Shown: positions 5,901 to 14,079, counted from the stretch's first letter. The stretch is DNA of 14,787 nt from CAIUVD01 sp044338255 (GCA_044338255.1 JBIILZ010000099.1:1-14787); one strand, 5' to 3'. Notes: generated by a model not told the origin, from the letters alone. A program made the numbers and translations.

Positions 5901-6912
5901 CTGGTCCGCTGCGCGGCATGAGCGGCAGGGCGGCCATCGCCGAGGGCGCATCCTTGCGCGCCGGAGCCCGGGTCTTCTCGGTGGAATCCTTCCACACGCT
6001 GGCGGGGATACCCTTCAGGTCGCGGGTGACGCCGACCCAGCTCAAGGCCACTAGGGCGTACCACGTGATGTCGATCTCATACCAGCGGAAACCCTGACGG
6101 ACCGTCGACTGGTAGTGATGGTGGTTGTTGTGCCAGCCCTCTCCGAGGGTGACCAACGCCAGGATGAAGTTGTTGCGACTGGTATCGGTGGTCTCGAAGC
6201 GACGGCTGCCGAAGACGTGGCTCAGACTGTTGATGGTGAAGGTGCCATGGGCACAGGCGACCGTGGAGATGAAGAACCACACCAGCATCTGCGCGCCCGA
6301 AGTCGCGTAGCCGGCGTGCTCGAGGGCATAGCCCATCCACCAGCTACCAATGCCGCAGATCAGCGGCGCGAGGATATCAAAGCGGTCGAGCCAGATGAGC
6401 TCGGGAAACTTCAGCAGGTCGGGGATCAGCTCCGAACGGGTACGGTAGTTGGAGTTGCCGAGAAACCAGAACATGTGGCTCCACCAGAAACCGCGCTGCT
6501 TCGGGGAGTGGATGTCTTCGGGCTCGTCGCTGTAGCGATGATGGTGGCGATGATGGGCGGCCCACCACAAGGCCCCGCGCTGGGCGGCGGTATTGCCGAG
6601 CACCGCCGCGCAGAACTGCCAAAAGCGGTTCATCTTGAAGCTACGATGGGAAAAATAGCGATGATAGAGGCCGGTGATGGCGAACATCCGGATGGCGTAG
6701 AAGGAGGCTGCGAAGATCACCGCCGGCCAGCTCCAACCGACCCAGATCACCGCGAAGCAGGCGAGATGGATGCCGACGAAGGGCAGGATGCGCACGATAT
6801 TGATGCGCTCGTCTTCCGACGGCTTCTGCGAATCGCCGCCGTAGCTGTCGAGCCACAGAAAGGCGGCAGTAAAGAAACGGATGAAAATATTCGGTCGGGC
6901 AGTGGCGTTCAT
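5896..6912 (-). CDS. Acyl-CoA (delta-9 type) fatty acid desaturase
   Basis: This 338-residue integral membrane di-iron enzyme inserts a double bond in acyl chains (stearoyl-CoA/acyl-lipid desaturase family). The three histidine boxes are clear: HRYFSH (84-89), HHRHHH (120-125) and HNNHHH (261-266), with the NSLSH motif (228-232) before the third. Hydrophobic segments at about 46-80, 183-200 and 207-227 fit the two membrane hairpins. The ATG at 6912 is preceded by AGGA at 6918-6921; the longer frame to 6984 adds only a basic, unlikely N-terminus. The C-terminal Ala/Pro/Lys tail (312-338) is non-conserved. It probably needs an electron donor not encoded here. It is followed by a thioesterase, suggesting membrane lipid remodelling. 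Confidence 0.95.
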   Translation of the reverse strand: MNATARPNIFIRFFTAAFLWLDSYGGDSQKPSEDERINIVRILPFVGIHLACFAVIWVGWSWPAVIFAASFYAIRMFAITGLYHRYFSHRSFKMNRFWQFCAAVLGNTAAQRGALWWAAHHRHHHRYSDEPEDIHSPKQRGFWWSHMFWFLGNSNYRTRSELIPDLLKFPELIWLDRFDILAPLICGIGSWWMGYALEHAGYATSGAQMLVWFFISTVACAHGTFTINSLSHVFGSRRFETTDTSRNNFILALVTLGEGWHNNHHHYQSTVRQGFRWYEIDITWYALVALSWVGVTRDLKGIPASVWKDSTEKTRAPARKDAPSAMAALPLMPRSGPV

Positions 6913-6917
6913 GTCAT

Positions 6918-6921
6918 TCCT
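6918..6921 (-). promoter_or_regulatory. Ribosome binding site fixing the desaturase start
   Basis: AGGA on the minus strand, five nucleotides before the ATG at 6912, selects this start over the longer frame beginning at 6984. The gap upstream to cysNC (190 bp) shows no convincing promoter or structured RNA. Confidence 0.6.
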
Positions 6922-7102
6922 GTAAGTCGTCGAGCATCTTTCGCGCTTCTTTTGGCGCCTCATCCGCGCCTTGCGAAGCACCACCGGTGGGCTTTCCGCT
7001 GGTCAGTCAGATGTTCGAAATCGGCGGGACTCTGGAAGCATACAATAAAGACCGGCAGGTCCAGTTCTTCACCGCTGACGGCCTCGCGGACTGAGTCACG
7101 TT

Positions 7103-8905
7103 TCAGAAATGCGGAACGATCCCGCGCTGCGCGAGCAGCTCCGCAATCCGCGTCACGACCACGGCATCGGACTCGACGCCGGTGAAACGCAGATCGCAGT
7201 TGGAGGTACTGGTGCCGCTCGGATCGATCTCGACCACCACGCTCGGGACGTCGCCGATAAGGGTCTGCACCGAACTCGCATCCGCCAAGCCGATGGCATT
7301 GGTAGTCGAGACCACAATGAGCCCTGCCGTCGCCAGGAGGTTGACGACCTCGCCGAAGCGCCGCACCAGCTCTTCGCGAGCGGCATCGACGCTGAGATCA
7401 TGGTCGAGACCGAGGAGCACGTTGGTGCCATCGAGCATGTAGGCTTGGCGCCGAGCGGCGAAGAGGCTCTTTTCCAATTCACGGGCATAGCGCCGTTTGC
7501 CGACGCCGTTCTTGCCCACAAACATCACCAGGCCGGCACGGTGGCCATTGGCCTGGGCGCGATCGGCGGTGGTCACGCCGCCGTGGATCCAGTTGAAGTC
7601 GCGCAGGCGGGCTTCGGCACGCAGATCATCCTGATCATCGGCCTCGGTGCCGGTGATGATCCCGCCGCCGGCGACGTCATAGCCGTCGACGATGACGAAG
7701 CGGCCGGTGGCGGCGCTCTCCGAAATCAGGTCGAAGGCCACCGGCGTGCGCGTTTCGAGGACGAGGTCGGCGACATCATGGCGGCCGACGTGATCCTTGG
7801 TCAGCTCGACATCCAGCTCGCTGGCATCGATGACCTTGTTCAGGCGATGGATACGCACCGCCACCGCCTGGGTGTGGAGCTTGAGCTTGTAATCGCGACC
7901 GGTGACGAAGGGCTTCTTGCTCAACCAGATGAGGTTGACGCGAAAGCGCGTGCTCACCAGGGGAGCGCGATCGACATGAGAGATGATCTCGCCACGGGTG
8001 ACGTAGATCTCTTCGCTGAGCGTGAAGCCCGTCGACCAGCCGGCATCGATGGTCGTGCGCGGCGTGGTGTTGAAGCCTTCGATGGTGTGGATGGTGACGG
8101 TCTTGTTCGAGGGCGAGAAGACCACCTTGTCGCCGACCGCGACCGTGCCCGATTCGACGCGACCAGAAAAGATGCGGCGATCGTCGCCGTTGCCGGTGAA
8201 CTTGTACACCGCCTGCAAGGGCACGCGCAAGGCCGCTGCCGATTTGTCGGGCGCCTTGGCGAAACCATCGAGGCACTCGAGCAGGGTCGGACCGGTGTAC
8301 CACGCCATCTCAGGGATGCGGTTGGTGAGGTTGGCACCATGGAGGGCGGCAATGGGGATGAACTGCTTGGGCACGACGGTACCGATGGCGGCGAGGAATT
8401 CGCGGTATTCCTTCTCGATCGCATCGAAGTGCGCCTGGCCGTACTTGGCGAGGTCCATCTTGTTGACGACCACCACCACCTGCTTGATACCGAGCATGCC
8501 AAGGATGTAGCCGTGACGACGGCTGTTCTCGCGCACGCCTTCCTTGGCGTCGATGACCAGCACCGCGGCTTCGGCGCGGGCGGCGCCGGAGATCATGTTC
8601 TTGAGGAACTCAATGTGGCCGGGGGCATCGATGATGATGTAGTCGCGGCGGGCGGTCTTGAAGAAGCAGCGCGCGGTATCGATGGTGATGCCCTGATCCT
8701 GCTCATCCGACAGGGCGTCGAGCAGGAAGGCGTATTCGAAGACCTTGCCAGTACGGGCGCATTCAGCGCGTACGCTATCGAGTTTGCCCTGCGGCAACGA
8801 CCCGGTGTCGGCGAGCAGGCGACCGACGACGGTGGATTTGCCGTGGTCGACGTGACCGACGATCACGATGTTCATCTGTTCGCTGGAATTCACGGCTGCA
8901 TTCAT
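7103..8905 (-). CDS. cysNC: Sulfate adenylyltransferase GTPase subunit fused to a degenerate APS-kinase-like domain
   Basis: CysN is the GTP-hydrolysing partner of CysD in ATP sulfurylase, which activates sulfate to APS. From the ATG at 8905 the protein has 600 residues. The GTPase motifs are intact: GHVDHGKST (17-25), DQGITIDTA (70-78), DAPGH (93-97) and NKMD (148-151), followed by EF-Tu-like beta barrels. Residues 454-600 align with APS kinase (CysC), but the P-loop is GKNGVGKR in place of GxSGSGKS/T, the DGDNVR motif is DGTNVL, and the FISPYR and KGLYKKA segments are absent. PAPS synthesis by this domain is therefore doubtful. An in-frame TTG at 8944 would add 13 residues; the ATG is preferred, although no strong Shine-Dalgarno precedes it. 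It follows cysD by 65 nt. Confidence 0.93.
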   Translation of the reverse strand: MNAAVNSSEQMNIVIVGHVDHGKSTVVGRLLADTGSLPQGKLDSVRAECARTGKVFEYAFLLDALSDEQDQGITIDTARCFFKTARRDYIIIDAPGHIEFLKNMISGAARAEAAVLVIDAKEGVRENSRRHGYILGMLGIKQVVVVVNKMDLAKYGQAHFDAIEKEYREFLAAIGTVVPKQFIPIAALHGANLTNRIPEMAWYTGPTLLECLDGFAKAPDKSAAALRVPLQAVYKFTGNGDDRRIFSGRVESGTVAVGDKVVFSPSNKTVTIHTIEGFNTTPRTTIDAGWSTGFTLSEEIYVTRGEIISHVDRAPLVSTRFRVNLIWLSKKPFVTGRDYKLKLHTQAVAVRIHRLNKVIDASELDVELTKDHVGRHDVADLVLETRTPVAFDLISESAATGRFVIVDGYDVAGGGIITGTEADDQDDLRAEARLRDFNWIHGGVTTADRAQANGHRAGLVMFVGKNGVGKRRYARELEKSLFAARRQAYMLDGTNVLLGLDHDLSVDAAREELVRRFGEVVNLLATAGLIVVSTTNAIGLADASSVQTLIGDVPSVVVEIDPSGTSTSNCDLRFTGVESDAVVVTRIAELLAQRGIVPHF

Positions 8906-8970
8906 GGGGTGTCCATTTACATACGTTCGGGGTCGCGGCGCCAAGGGCTCAACGGGTCACCAATCCACGT

Positions 8971-9873
8971 TCACATGTAGCCGTTTTTACGCAGCTCTTC
9001 GAGTCCGTGCTTGCCGTCCTGGAGACGACCGCTGCGCTCGGCGATGTTCCTCAACGAACCGCTCTTCAATTCGGCGATGATGTCATCGACGTTCTTCGAG
9101 GTCGACTTGATCGCGCTCTGGCACGGGCCGCAGCCCAGCGAACGATAGCGCGTGCCCTCGCCCTGGTCGTAATACAGCGACACCGTGGGGATGCTCTCAC
9201 GCTTGATGTACTCCCAGATGTGCAGCTCCGTCCAGTCAAGGAGCGGATGGATGCGCACGTGGGTGCCGGGGGCGTAGTCGGTCTTGAACTGGTTCCAGAA
9301 TTCCGGCGGTTGATCGCCGACATTCCATTCATTGTTCTTGTCGCGCGGACTGAAATAGCGCTCCTTGGAGCGACTGCCCTCCTCGTCGCTGCGGGCGCCG
9401 ACGATGACCCCGTTCCACGGCTGCTGATCCGTATCGGGCTCGTAGACGCCAGTGCGCAGGTTGAGGCGCTTGCGCGGACCGGTGCCCTGCAGGGTGGCCT
9501 TCAAGGCCCCGGCCTTGAGCCGCGAGCAACAGGTCGTGCGATCAACCTTGGCGGGATCACCATCGGGCAGATTGCGTGTCGCCGGGAAGGTCGCGCCGGC
9601 GGCGAGGGTCTCGGCATCCTGGCCGACGATCATGGTCAGCTGGTATTCCATCGCCAGGCGATCGCGGTACTGGATCATCTCCGGCAGCTTGTAGCTGGTG
9701 TCGATGTGGATCAGCGGAAACGGCACATGGCCGAAGAAGGCCTTACGCGCCAACCACAGGAGCACCGTCGAGTCCTTGCCGATGGACCAGAGCATGCACA
9801 TCCGGTCGAAGTGCTTGTAGGCTTCGCGGAAGATATAAACGCTCTGTTGCTCAAGCTGGTCGAGGTGGTCCAT
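8971..9873 (-). CDS. cysD: Sulfate adenylyltransferase subunit 2 (ATP sulfurylase PP-loop subunit)
   Basis: CysD adenylates sulfate with ATP to give APS, driven by GTP hydrolysis in CysN. The 300-residue protein starts MDHLDQLEQQSVYIFREAYK, as family members do. The PP-loop is SIGKDST (30-36), followed by LIHIDTSYKLPEM (54-66), the VGARSDEEGSRSKER segment (158-172) and the C-terminal YRSLGCGPC (243-251). The length matches the family. GGAG at 9879-9882 lies five bases before the ATG at 9873; the TTG at 9924 would add a poorly conserved 17 residues. It is first in the cysD-cysNC operon and divergent from the secreted-protein gene, so its promoter should lie within 9874-9986. No recognisable riboswitch is seen there. 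Confidence 0.97.
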   Translation of the reverse strand: MDHLDQLEQQSVYIFREAYKHFDRMCMLWSIGKDSTVLLWLARKAFFGHVPFPLIHIDTSYKLPEMIQYRDRLAMEYQLTMIVGQDAETLAAGATFPATRNLPDGDPAKVDRTTCCSRLKAGALKATLQGTGPRKRLNLRTGVYEPDTDQQPWNGVIVGARSDEEGSRSKERYFSPRDKNNEWNVGDQPPEFWNQFKTDYAPGTHVRIHPLLDWTELHIWEYIKRESIPTVSLYYDQGEGTRYRSLGCGPCQSAIKSTSKNVDDIIAELKSGSLRNIAERSGRLQDGKHGLEELRKNGYM

Positions 9874-9878
9874 GACGG

Positions 9879-9882
9879 CTCC
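9879..9882 (-). promoter_or_regulatory. Ribosome binding site fixing the cysD start
   Basis: GGAG on the minus strand, five nucleotides before the ATG at 9873, supports the 300-residue CysD rather than an upstream TTG start at 9924. Confidence 0.55.
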
Positions 9883-9986
9883 ATTGACGGGGGCGGGATT
9901 GTTGGTCCTCGCTTTGCGGGGCAAGTGCTGCTTTCCGCGGTCCGCGGGATACTCGCTGGCCTCGGCCGCAAGCCGCGCAGACTACC

Positions 9987-10739
9987 ATGGTGCGCGCATA
10001 TGCCCCCCTGTTCTTGCTGCTCTGGCTCCTGACCCTCACCGGTCTCCCGGCCCTGGAGAGCGATTTCGCGGGCACCATCTCGATCGCCGAGACCATCGCC
10101 GGCGATCAGACCAGCGGCAACGACCTCGAAGAACTCAACCGCTATGCGGCGGTGATCGAGGCGCGCCTCAAGCAGGCTACCGAGCAGCTCCCTTCCGCAC
10201 CGCCGATGGTCGCCACCACCCTGCGCGAGGATATCGGCTTTTATCGCGCTGAACTCGAGAAGATCGTGGTCAGCCGGGGTGGCGAACTGATCCTCGCCAC
10301 GAGTTCGTATCGGATTAGTCGCGGACGCGTCCTGCTCACCGCCCAGGGCGTGATGTACCGCATCGATCGCAACCGCAACACCGCCCAGGCCCTGTTCCCC
10401 GACAAGACTATTCAGGAGCTCGAACTCAGCCCCCTGCCGGCCATCGATGCCTCCGGCGCCGAGCCCGGGCCGGTGCTGCTCGGCCTGCCCACGCAACGCT
10501 TCACCCGCGTCTTCGGGGGCAAGACCTACCAACTATCCATGGCTCCGGGCCTACCCAACATCTGCGCGCTGTCGCTGATCCGCGGGGTCACCGACAATGA
10601 ACTCTTCAGCGGCATCGCGACCTTGCCAGGCATGCCTCTACTCGTCGAAACCCGCGACGGCAGTATCGTGCGCCGCATCGTCACCACCGAACTGTTGGCT
10701 AAAGAATTGGCCGACGCTGATTTCGCACCCTGGCGGTAA
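9987..10739 (+). CDS. Secreted or periplasmic protein of unknown function
   Basis: This 250-residue protein is not recognised. It begins with a clear signal peptide (MVRAYAPLFLLLWLLTLTGL, cleavage likely near residue 23). The mature part has an acidic helical segment (about 40-90) and then a beta-rich region with paired strands: LILATSSYRISRGRVLLTAQ (95-114), MYRIDRNRNTAQALFP and the C-terminal LLVETRDGSIVRRIVTTELL. A strand series closing with a 'residue-to-be-modified, then VETRDG' turn recalls LolA/DUF4412-like lipid-binding folds, but this is only a loose resemblance. No cysteine lipobox is seen. It is the first gene of the plus-strand block, 75 nt upstream of the phosphorylase gene, and divergent from cysD. 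Codon composition matches its neighbours, so it looks native. Confidence 0.7.
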   Translation: MVRAYAPLFLLLWLLTLTGLPALESDFAGTISIAETIAGDQTSGNDLEELNRYAAVIEARLKQATEQLPSAPPMVATTLREDIGFYRAELEKIVVSRGGELILATSSYRISRGRVLLTAQGVMYRIDRNRNTAQALFPDKTIQELELSPLPAIDASGAEPGPVLLGLPTQRFTRVFGGKTYQLSMAPGLPNICALSLIRGVTDNELFSGIATLPGMPLLVETRDGSIVRRIVTTELLAKELADADFAPWR

Positions 10740-10815
10740 ACCCGGTCGGTGCGGCCGAGGCTGGATCGCAGACGCTGACTGGCGCGCCCCGGAGTTCCCG
10801 GCAGGATTCCGCGCC

Positions 10816-11634
10816 ATGAGCCTCCACGAACAACTGACGCACCTCGCCAAACAAGTGAAACAGCGGGCTAAGACCAAGCCGCGCGTGGCGATCCTCCTCG
10901 GTACCGGACTCGGCGGCCTGGCCGACAAGATCAAGGCCGAGGTCCGTATCCCCTACCACGAACTCGATGAGATGCCGCTCTCGACCGCCGAGAGCCACAA
11001 GGGCGAGATCGTGCTGGGGACCCTCGGCAGCGTGGCGGTGGTCGCCTTCAGCGGGCGCCTGCACAGCTATGAAGGACATAGCCCGGCGGATGTGGTGGTC
11101 CCCGTGCGCCTCGCCAAATACCTCGGGGCCAAGACCCTGATCATGGGTTCGGCGGTGGGCGGCCTCAATCCGCAATACCAGCTCGGCGATCTCGTGGTCC
11201 TCGAAGACCACATCAACCTCATGGGCATCAATCCCCTGGTCGGCGAGAACGATGACCGCGTCGGGCCACGCTGGCCGGACATGATCGAACCCTACGACAC
11301 CAAGCTGCGCAAGCTGGCGCTCGCTGAGGCCCTCGCCCAGGGCCAATCCCTGCACCAGGCGGTGTACGCGGCGGTGCTCGGCCCCAATCTCGAGACCCGC
11401 GCCGAATACCGCATGTTGCGCCAGTTCGGCGCCGACGTCGTGGGCATGAGCACGGTCCCCGAGACCATCGCCGCCGTGCATTGCGGCCTCAAGACCCTGG
11501 CCTTCGCCATCGTCACCGACCGCTGCCTGCCGGATGCCCTGGAACCCGCCAACATCCCCAAGATCATCGCCGCCGCCAAGAGCGCCGAGCCCAAATTGAC
11601 GGCGCTGCTCATCAAGCTGTTACCCAAACTCTAA
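10816..11634 (+). CDS. punA: Purine nucleoside phosphorylase (trimeric family) with an Asn-to-Asp base-recognition change
   Basis: The enzyme cleaves purine nucleosides with phosphate in cytosolic salvage. The 272 residues match the trimeric PNP family: the phosphate loop GTGLGG (29-34), SGRLHSYEG (79-87), the GSAVGGLN loop (111-118, normally TNAAGG), GPNLETRAEYRML (189-201) and VGMSTVPE (209-216). The Glu of mammalian-type PNP is kept (E193, equivalent to human E201), but the base-contacting Asn (human N243) is Asp here (D235, in VTDRCLPD). That suggests altered 6-amino/6-oxo preference, as in MTA phosphorylases. The start was chosen by homology and AGGA at 10803-10806; the frame is open from 10597 but overlaps the preceding gene. 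The next gene is pepA, after a 12-bp repeat. Confidence 0.93.
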   Translation: MSLHEQLTHLAKQVKQRAKTKPRVAILLGTGLGGLADKIKAEVRIPYHELDEMPLSTAESHKGEIVLGTLGSVAVVAFSGRLHSYEGHSPADVVVPVRLAKYLGAKTLIMGSAVGGLNPQYQLGDLVVLEDHINLMGINPLVGENDDRVGPRWPDMIEPYDTKLRKLALAEALAQGQSLHQAVYAAVLGPNLETRAEYRMLRQFGADVVGMSTVPETIAAVHCGLKTLAFAIVTDRCLPDALEPANIPKIIAAAKSAEPKLTALLIKLLPKL

Positions 11635-11670
11635 CCCAAACTCTAACTTAAATTCTAACCCAAGCTGATC
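11623..11670 (+). repeat. 12-bp tandem repeat reiterating the last codons and stop of the phosphorylase gene
   Basis: Two perfect units CCCAAACTCTAA (11623-11634, 11635-11646), a diverged CTTAAATTCTAA (11647-11658) and a more diverged CCCAAGCTGATC (11659-11670) lie head to tail. The first unit is the end of the phosphorylase frame (Pro-Lys-Leu-stop). Because 12 is a multiple of three, three in-frame TAA stops follow each other. The array fills most of the 39-nt gap to pepA and ends three bases before its ATG. Confidence 0.9.
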
Positions 11671-11673
11671 CCC

Positions 11674-13116
11674 ATGTACGATTGCACGGTTACCTCCACG
11701 GCTGGCACTTCCGATCTCACCGTCGTGGTGATCGGTCACGGCGCGCACAAAGTCCCCCGCCTGGTCGAGACCCAGGCCGCCGGCATCGCCACCGGCAGCA
11801 TCGGTGCGCCGCTGCACATCGTCACCCCTGAAGGGCGCTTCCTGCTGCTCAAGCTCGACGATAAGGCGTGGCTGGTGGGCGGCGAGAATTGGCGCCTGCT
11901 GGGCAAGGACATCGTCGACGCCGTGCGTCAGGCCAAGGCGACCTCGGCTACCGTCCAAGTGGGCGGCAAGCTTGCTCAGGTTGCGGCCCTCGTCGAAGGC
12001 GTCCTCCTCGCCGATTACCGCTACAATGTCCTGCGCAGCGGCAAGGAAGCCAAACGCACGGCAATCACCGTGCGTTTTCCCGGGCATGCGGCCGACGTCG
12101 TCAGCGGTCAACAGGCCGCCAAAGCGCAGAATCTCGCCCGCGAGTTGGCCGACATGCCGCCCAACCTGTGCAATCCGGTAACCTTCGCCGCGCGCGCGGT
12201 GAAGGAATGCCGACGCCTGGGCCTGAGCGTCAAGGTCATCGCCGGCACCGCCGCGCTGCGCAAAGCCCGCTTCCCCGGCCTGGTGCAGGTCGGCAAGGCC
12301 GGCTCGACCGAACCGCAGCTGGTCGAGATCCGCTATGTGCCCACAGGCGTGAGCCGAAGGAAGGGCGCCAAAAAGGACGCCGCCAAGGCCCCGCAGCTGG
12401 CCCTGGTCGGCAAGGGCATCACCTTCGACACCGGCGGCATCAGCCTTAAGCCCGGCGACAAGATGTGGGAGATGAAGGGCGATTGCGGCGGCGCCGCCGC
12501 GGTGCTCGGGGCCATGGTCCACATCGCCCAGAGCAAGCCGGGCATCGCCGTCACCGGCTACCTGGCGCTGGCTGAGAACATGCCCGATCGCCTCGCCCAG
12601 CGCCCCGGCGACATCTATGTCGCACGCAACGGCACGACCATCCACGTCGACAACACCGACGCCGAAGGGCGCTTGGTGCTCGCCGACGTGCTGACCTATG
12701 CCGCCGAGCAGGGCGCCACGCACATCGTCGACGCCGCGACCCTCACCGGCGCGGTCCTCGTCGCCCTGGGCACCAACATCGGCGGGGTCATGAGCCGCCA
12801 CGATCAGTTCGCCCAGCAGGTCCGCGCCGTTGGCCAAGAAGTGGGCGAAGAGCTGTGGCAGCTACCGCTGTATGGCGAATACCGCAGCCTGCTCGACTTC
12901 ACGCATGCCGACCTCAACAACATCGGCGGGCGCAATGGCGGAGCCATCACCGCCGGATTGTTCCTGGCCGAGTTCGTACCCGAGTCCGTACAGTGGGCGC
13001 ACCTCGACATCGCCGGCCCGGCCATCGTCCCCGGTGGCTGGCGCTATTTCGCCAAGGGCATGACCGGCTTCGCCACGCGCACGCTGGCCCGCCTACCGCA
13101 CGCGCTGGCACGCTGA
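11674..13116 (+). CDS. pepA: Leucyl aminopeptidase (cytosol aminopeptidase, M17)
   Basis: A 480-residue two-metal exopeptidase that removes N-terminal amino acids, normally a cytosolic homohexamer. The variable N-terminal domain covers about 1-140 and the catalytic domain about 150-480. Metal and catalytic residues are all present: K247 and D252 in GKGITFDTGG, K259 in ISLKP, D270 in MKGDCGG, and D329, E331 and R333 in NTDAEGR. A basic insert, SRRKGAKKDAAKAP (227-240), sits just before the active-site strand and is not typical. The ATG at 11674 lacks a good Shine-Dalgarno, so translation may be coupled to the phosphorylase upstream. It ends six bases before the next gene's start. In some bacteria PepA also binds DNA; nothing here tests that. 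Confidence 0.97.
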   Translation: MYDCTVTSTAGTSDLTVVVIGHGAHKVPRLVETQAAGIATGSIGAPLHIVTPEGRFLLLKLDDKAWLVGGENWRLLGKDIVDAVRQAKATSATVQVGGKLAQVAALVEGVLLADYRYNVLRSGKEAKRTAITVRFPGHAADVVSGQQAAKAQNLARELADMPPNLCNPVTFAARAVKECRRLGLSVKVIAGTAALRKARFPGLVQVGKAGSTEPQLVEIRYVPTGVSRRKGAKKDAAKAPQLALVGKGITFDTGGISLKPGDKMWEMKGDCGGAAAVLGAMVHIAQSKPGIAVTGYLALAENMPDRLAQRPGDIYVARNGTTIHVDNTDAEGRLVLADVLTYAAEQGATHIVDAATLTGAVLVALGTNIGGVMSRHDQFAQQVRAVGQEVGEELWQLPLYGEYRSLLDFTHADLNNIGGRNGGAITAGLFLAEFVPESVQWAHLDIAGPAIVPGGWRYFAKGMTGFATRTLARLPHALAR

Positions 13117-13122
13117 CCGTCG

Positions 13123-14079
13123 ATGCCGAGGACCGCTCAGCTTGTCGCCGCCGCCAGCGTCCTGCCGGCGGCGGTGTGCCTCTTGTCACCCACTGCCGGC
13201 TGGTGGTTTGCTGGTGAGATCGCCTGCCACTGGGGCATGCATGCGGCCTTCGCACTGCTGCCGGCGGTGATCATCTGGCGCCAACGCCGTGCGCTCGCCG
13301 CCCTCCTGCTGTGCCTGATAGTGATCGGCTGCTGGCCCTTGCTGCGCGCCGCCTGGGAGCCGCGCGCGCCCCTACCGGCACCCGACGCCAAGCTGATTCG
13401 CATCTCCACCGCGAACGTGAACGTCTATTGCCCCAAGGATCTGCGCACGCCGGCGATCAACGCCGTGCTCGCCGAGCAGCCAGATATCTTCGTGCTCGCG
13501 GAGTCGATCAGCTCGCATGATCGCGCGCTCATCCCCTTGGAGGTCTATCCCCACCAGATCTGGCAGCCGCAGCTGCGGCGTAAATGGCACGACTGCGTAG
13601 CGCTGATTTCCAAGTACCCCATCCTGCGCTCGGTGATCCGCGATCTCGACAGCGAGCCCTACATCGAAGCCACTCTCGACATCGACGGCCGACCGATGCA
13701 CGTCATCGCCGTGCACACCCAATCACCGTGGAGCCCCGACAACTGGCAACGACGCAATGTCCAGCTCGCGGACATTGCCGTCCTGGTCAATGACCTGGTG
13801 CAACGCGAACCGGCCCCGATCCTGCTGCTCGGCGATTGGAATCTTTCGGTCGCCAGCCCGGCCTGGGTGACCCTCCAGGGCAGCGCCCAGATCCAGCGCG
13901 TCGCCCAACCCGAACCCTCCACGTGGCGCGCCGAACTTGGGCCCTTCGGCATCACCATCGACCATCTTCTCGGTCGCGGCCTGGCGCTCGGCCGGCAACA
14001 GGCCTTCACGATTCCGGGGAGCGATCATCGCGGGCTGAGCGGAACGCTGGTCATGGAGGCGAGAAGCTCTCCGAAATAG
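13123..14079 (+). CDS. Membrane-tethered endonuclease/exonuclease/phosphatase family protein
   Basis: The 318-residue protein has about three N-terminal hydrophobic segments (about 8-22, 28-52 and 57-75) followed by an EEP (DNase I-like) domain from about 90. Catalytic motifs are in order: STANVN (95-100), the metal-binding Glu in LAES (125-128), HVIAVHTQSP (193-202), GDWNLS (237-242), TIDHLL (278-283) and PGSDHRGLSG (298-307). Thus the Asp, Asn and His residues for phosphodiester or phosphomonoester cleavage are intact. Architecture resembles YafD-type proteins, with the domain probably outside the inner membrane. The substrate (nucleic acid, phospholipid or inositol phosphate) is unknown. 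It starts six bases after pepA, so co-translation is likely, and is the last gene of the plus-strand block. Confidence 0.88.
   Translation: MPRTAQLVAAASVLPAAVCLLSPTAGWWFAGEIACHWGMHAAFALLPAVIIWRQRRALAALLLCLIVIGCWPLLRAAWEPRAPLPAPDAKLIRISTANVNVYCPKDLRTPAINAVLAEQPDIFVLAESISSHDRALIPLEVYPHQIWQPQLRRKWHDCVALISKYPILRSVIRDLDSEPYIEATLDIDGRPMHVIAVHTQSPWSPDNWQRRNVQLADIAVLVNDLVQREPAPILLLGDWNLSVASPAWVTLQGSAQIQRVAQPEPSTWRAELGPFGITIDHLLGRGLALGRQQAFTIPGSDHRGLSGTLVMEARSSPK

Noticed and set aside
6959..7094. Short frames on both strands in the cysNC-desaturase gap, including a 27-residue plus-strand ORF from 7011 and a minus-strand frame ending at 6959
   Set aside because: Neither has a ribosome binding site, a clear family match or a suitable start; the minus-strand one lacks ATG or GTG, and CysNC already ends where APS-kinase-type proteins end.
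6115..7185. 356-residue plus-strand frame opposite the desaturase
   Set aside because: Shadow of a gene with three intact histidine boxes.
7109..8980. 623-residue plus-strand frame opposite cysNC
   Set aside because: Exact antisense shadow of a clear GTPase gene in high-GC DNA; the translation has no recognisable domain.
10597..10815. Upstream extension of the phosphorylase frame
   Set aside because: It overlaps the secreted-protein gene out of frame, and family alignment starts at the ATG at 10816.
11620..12837. 405-residue minus-strand frame opposite pepA
   Set aside because: Antisense shadow of a gene with all M17 catalytic motifs.
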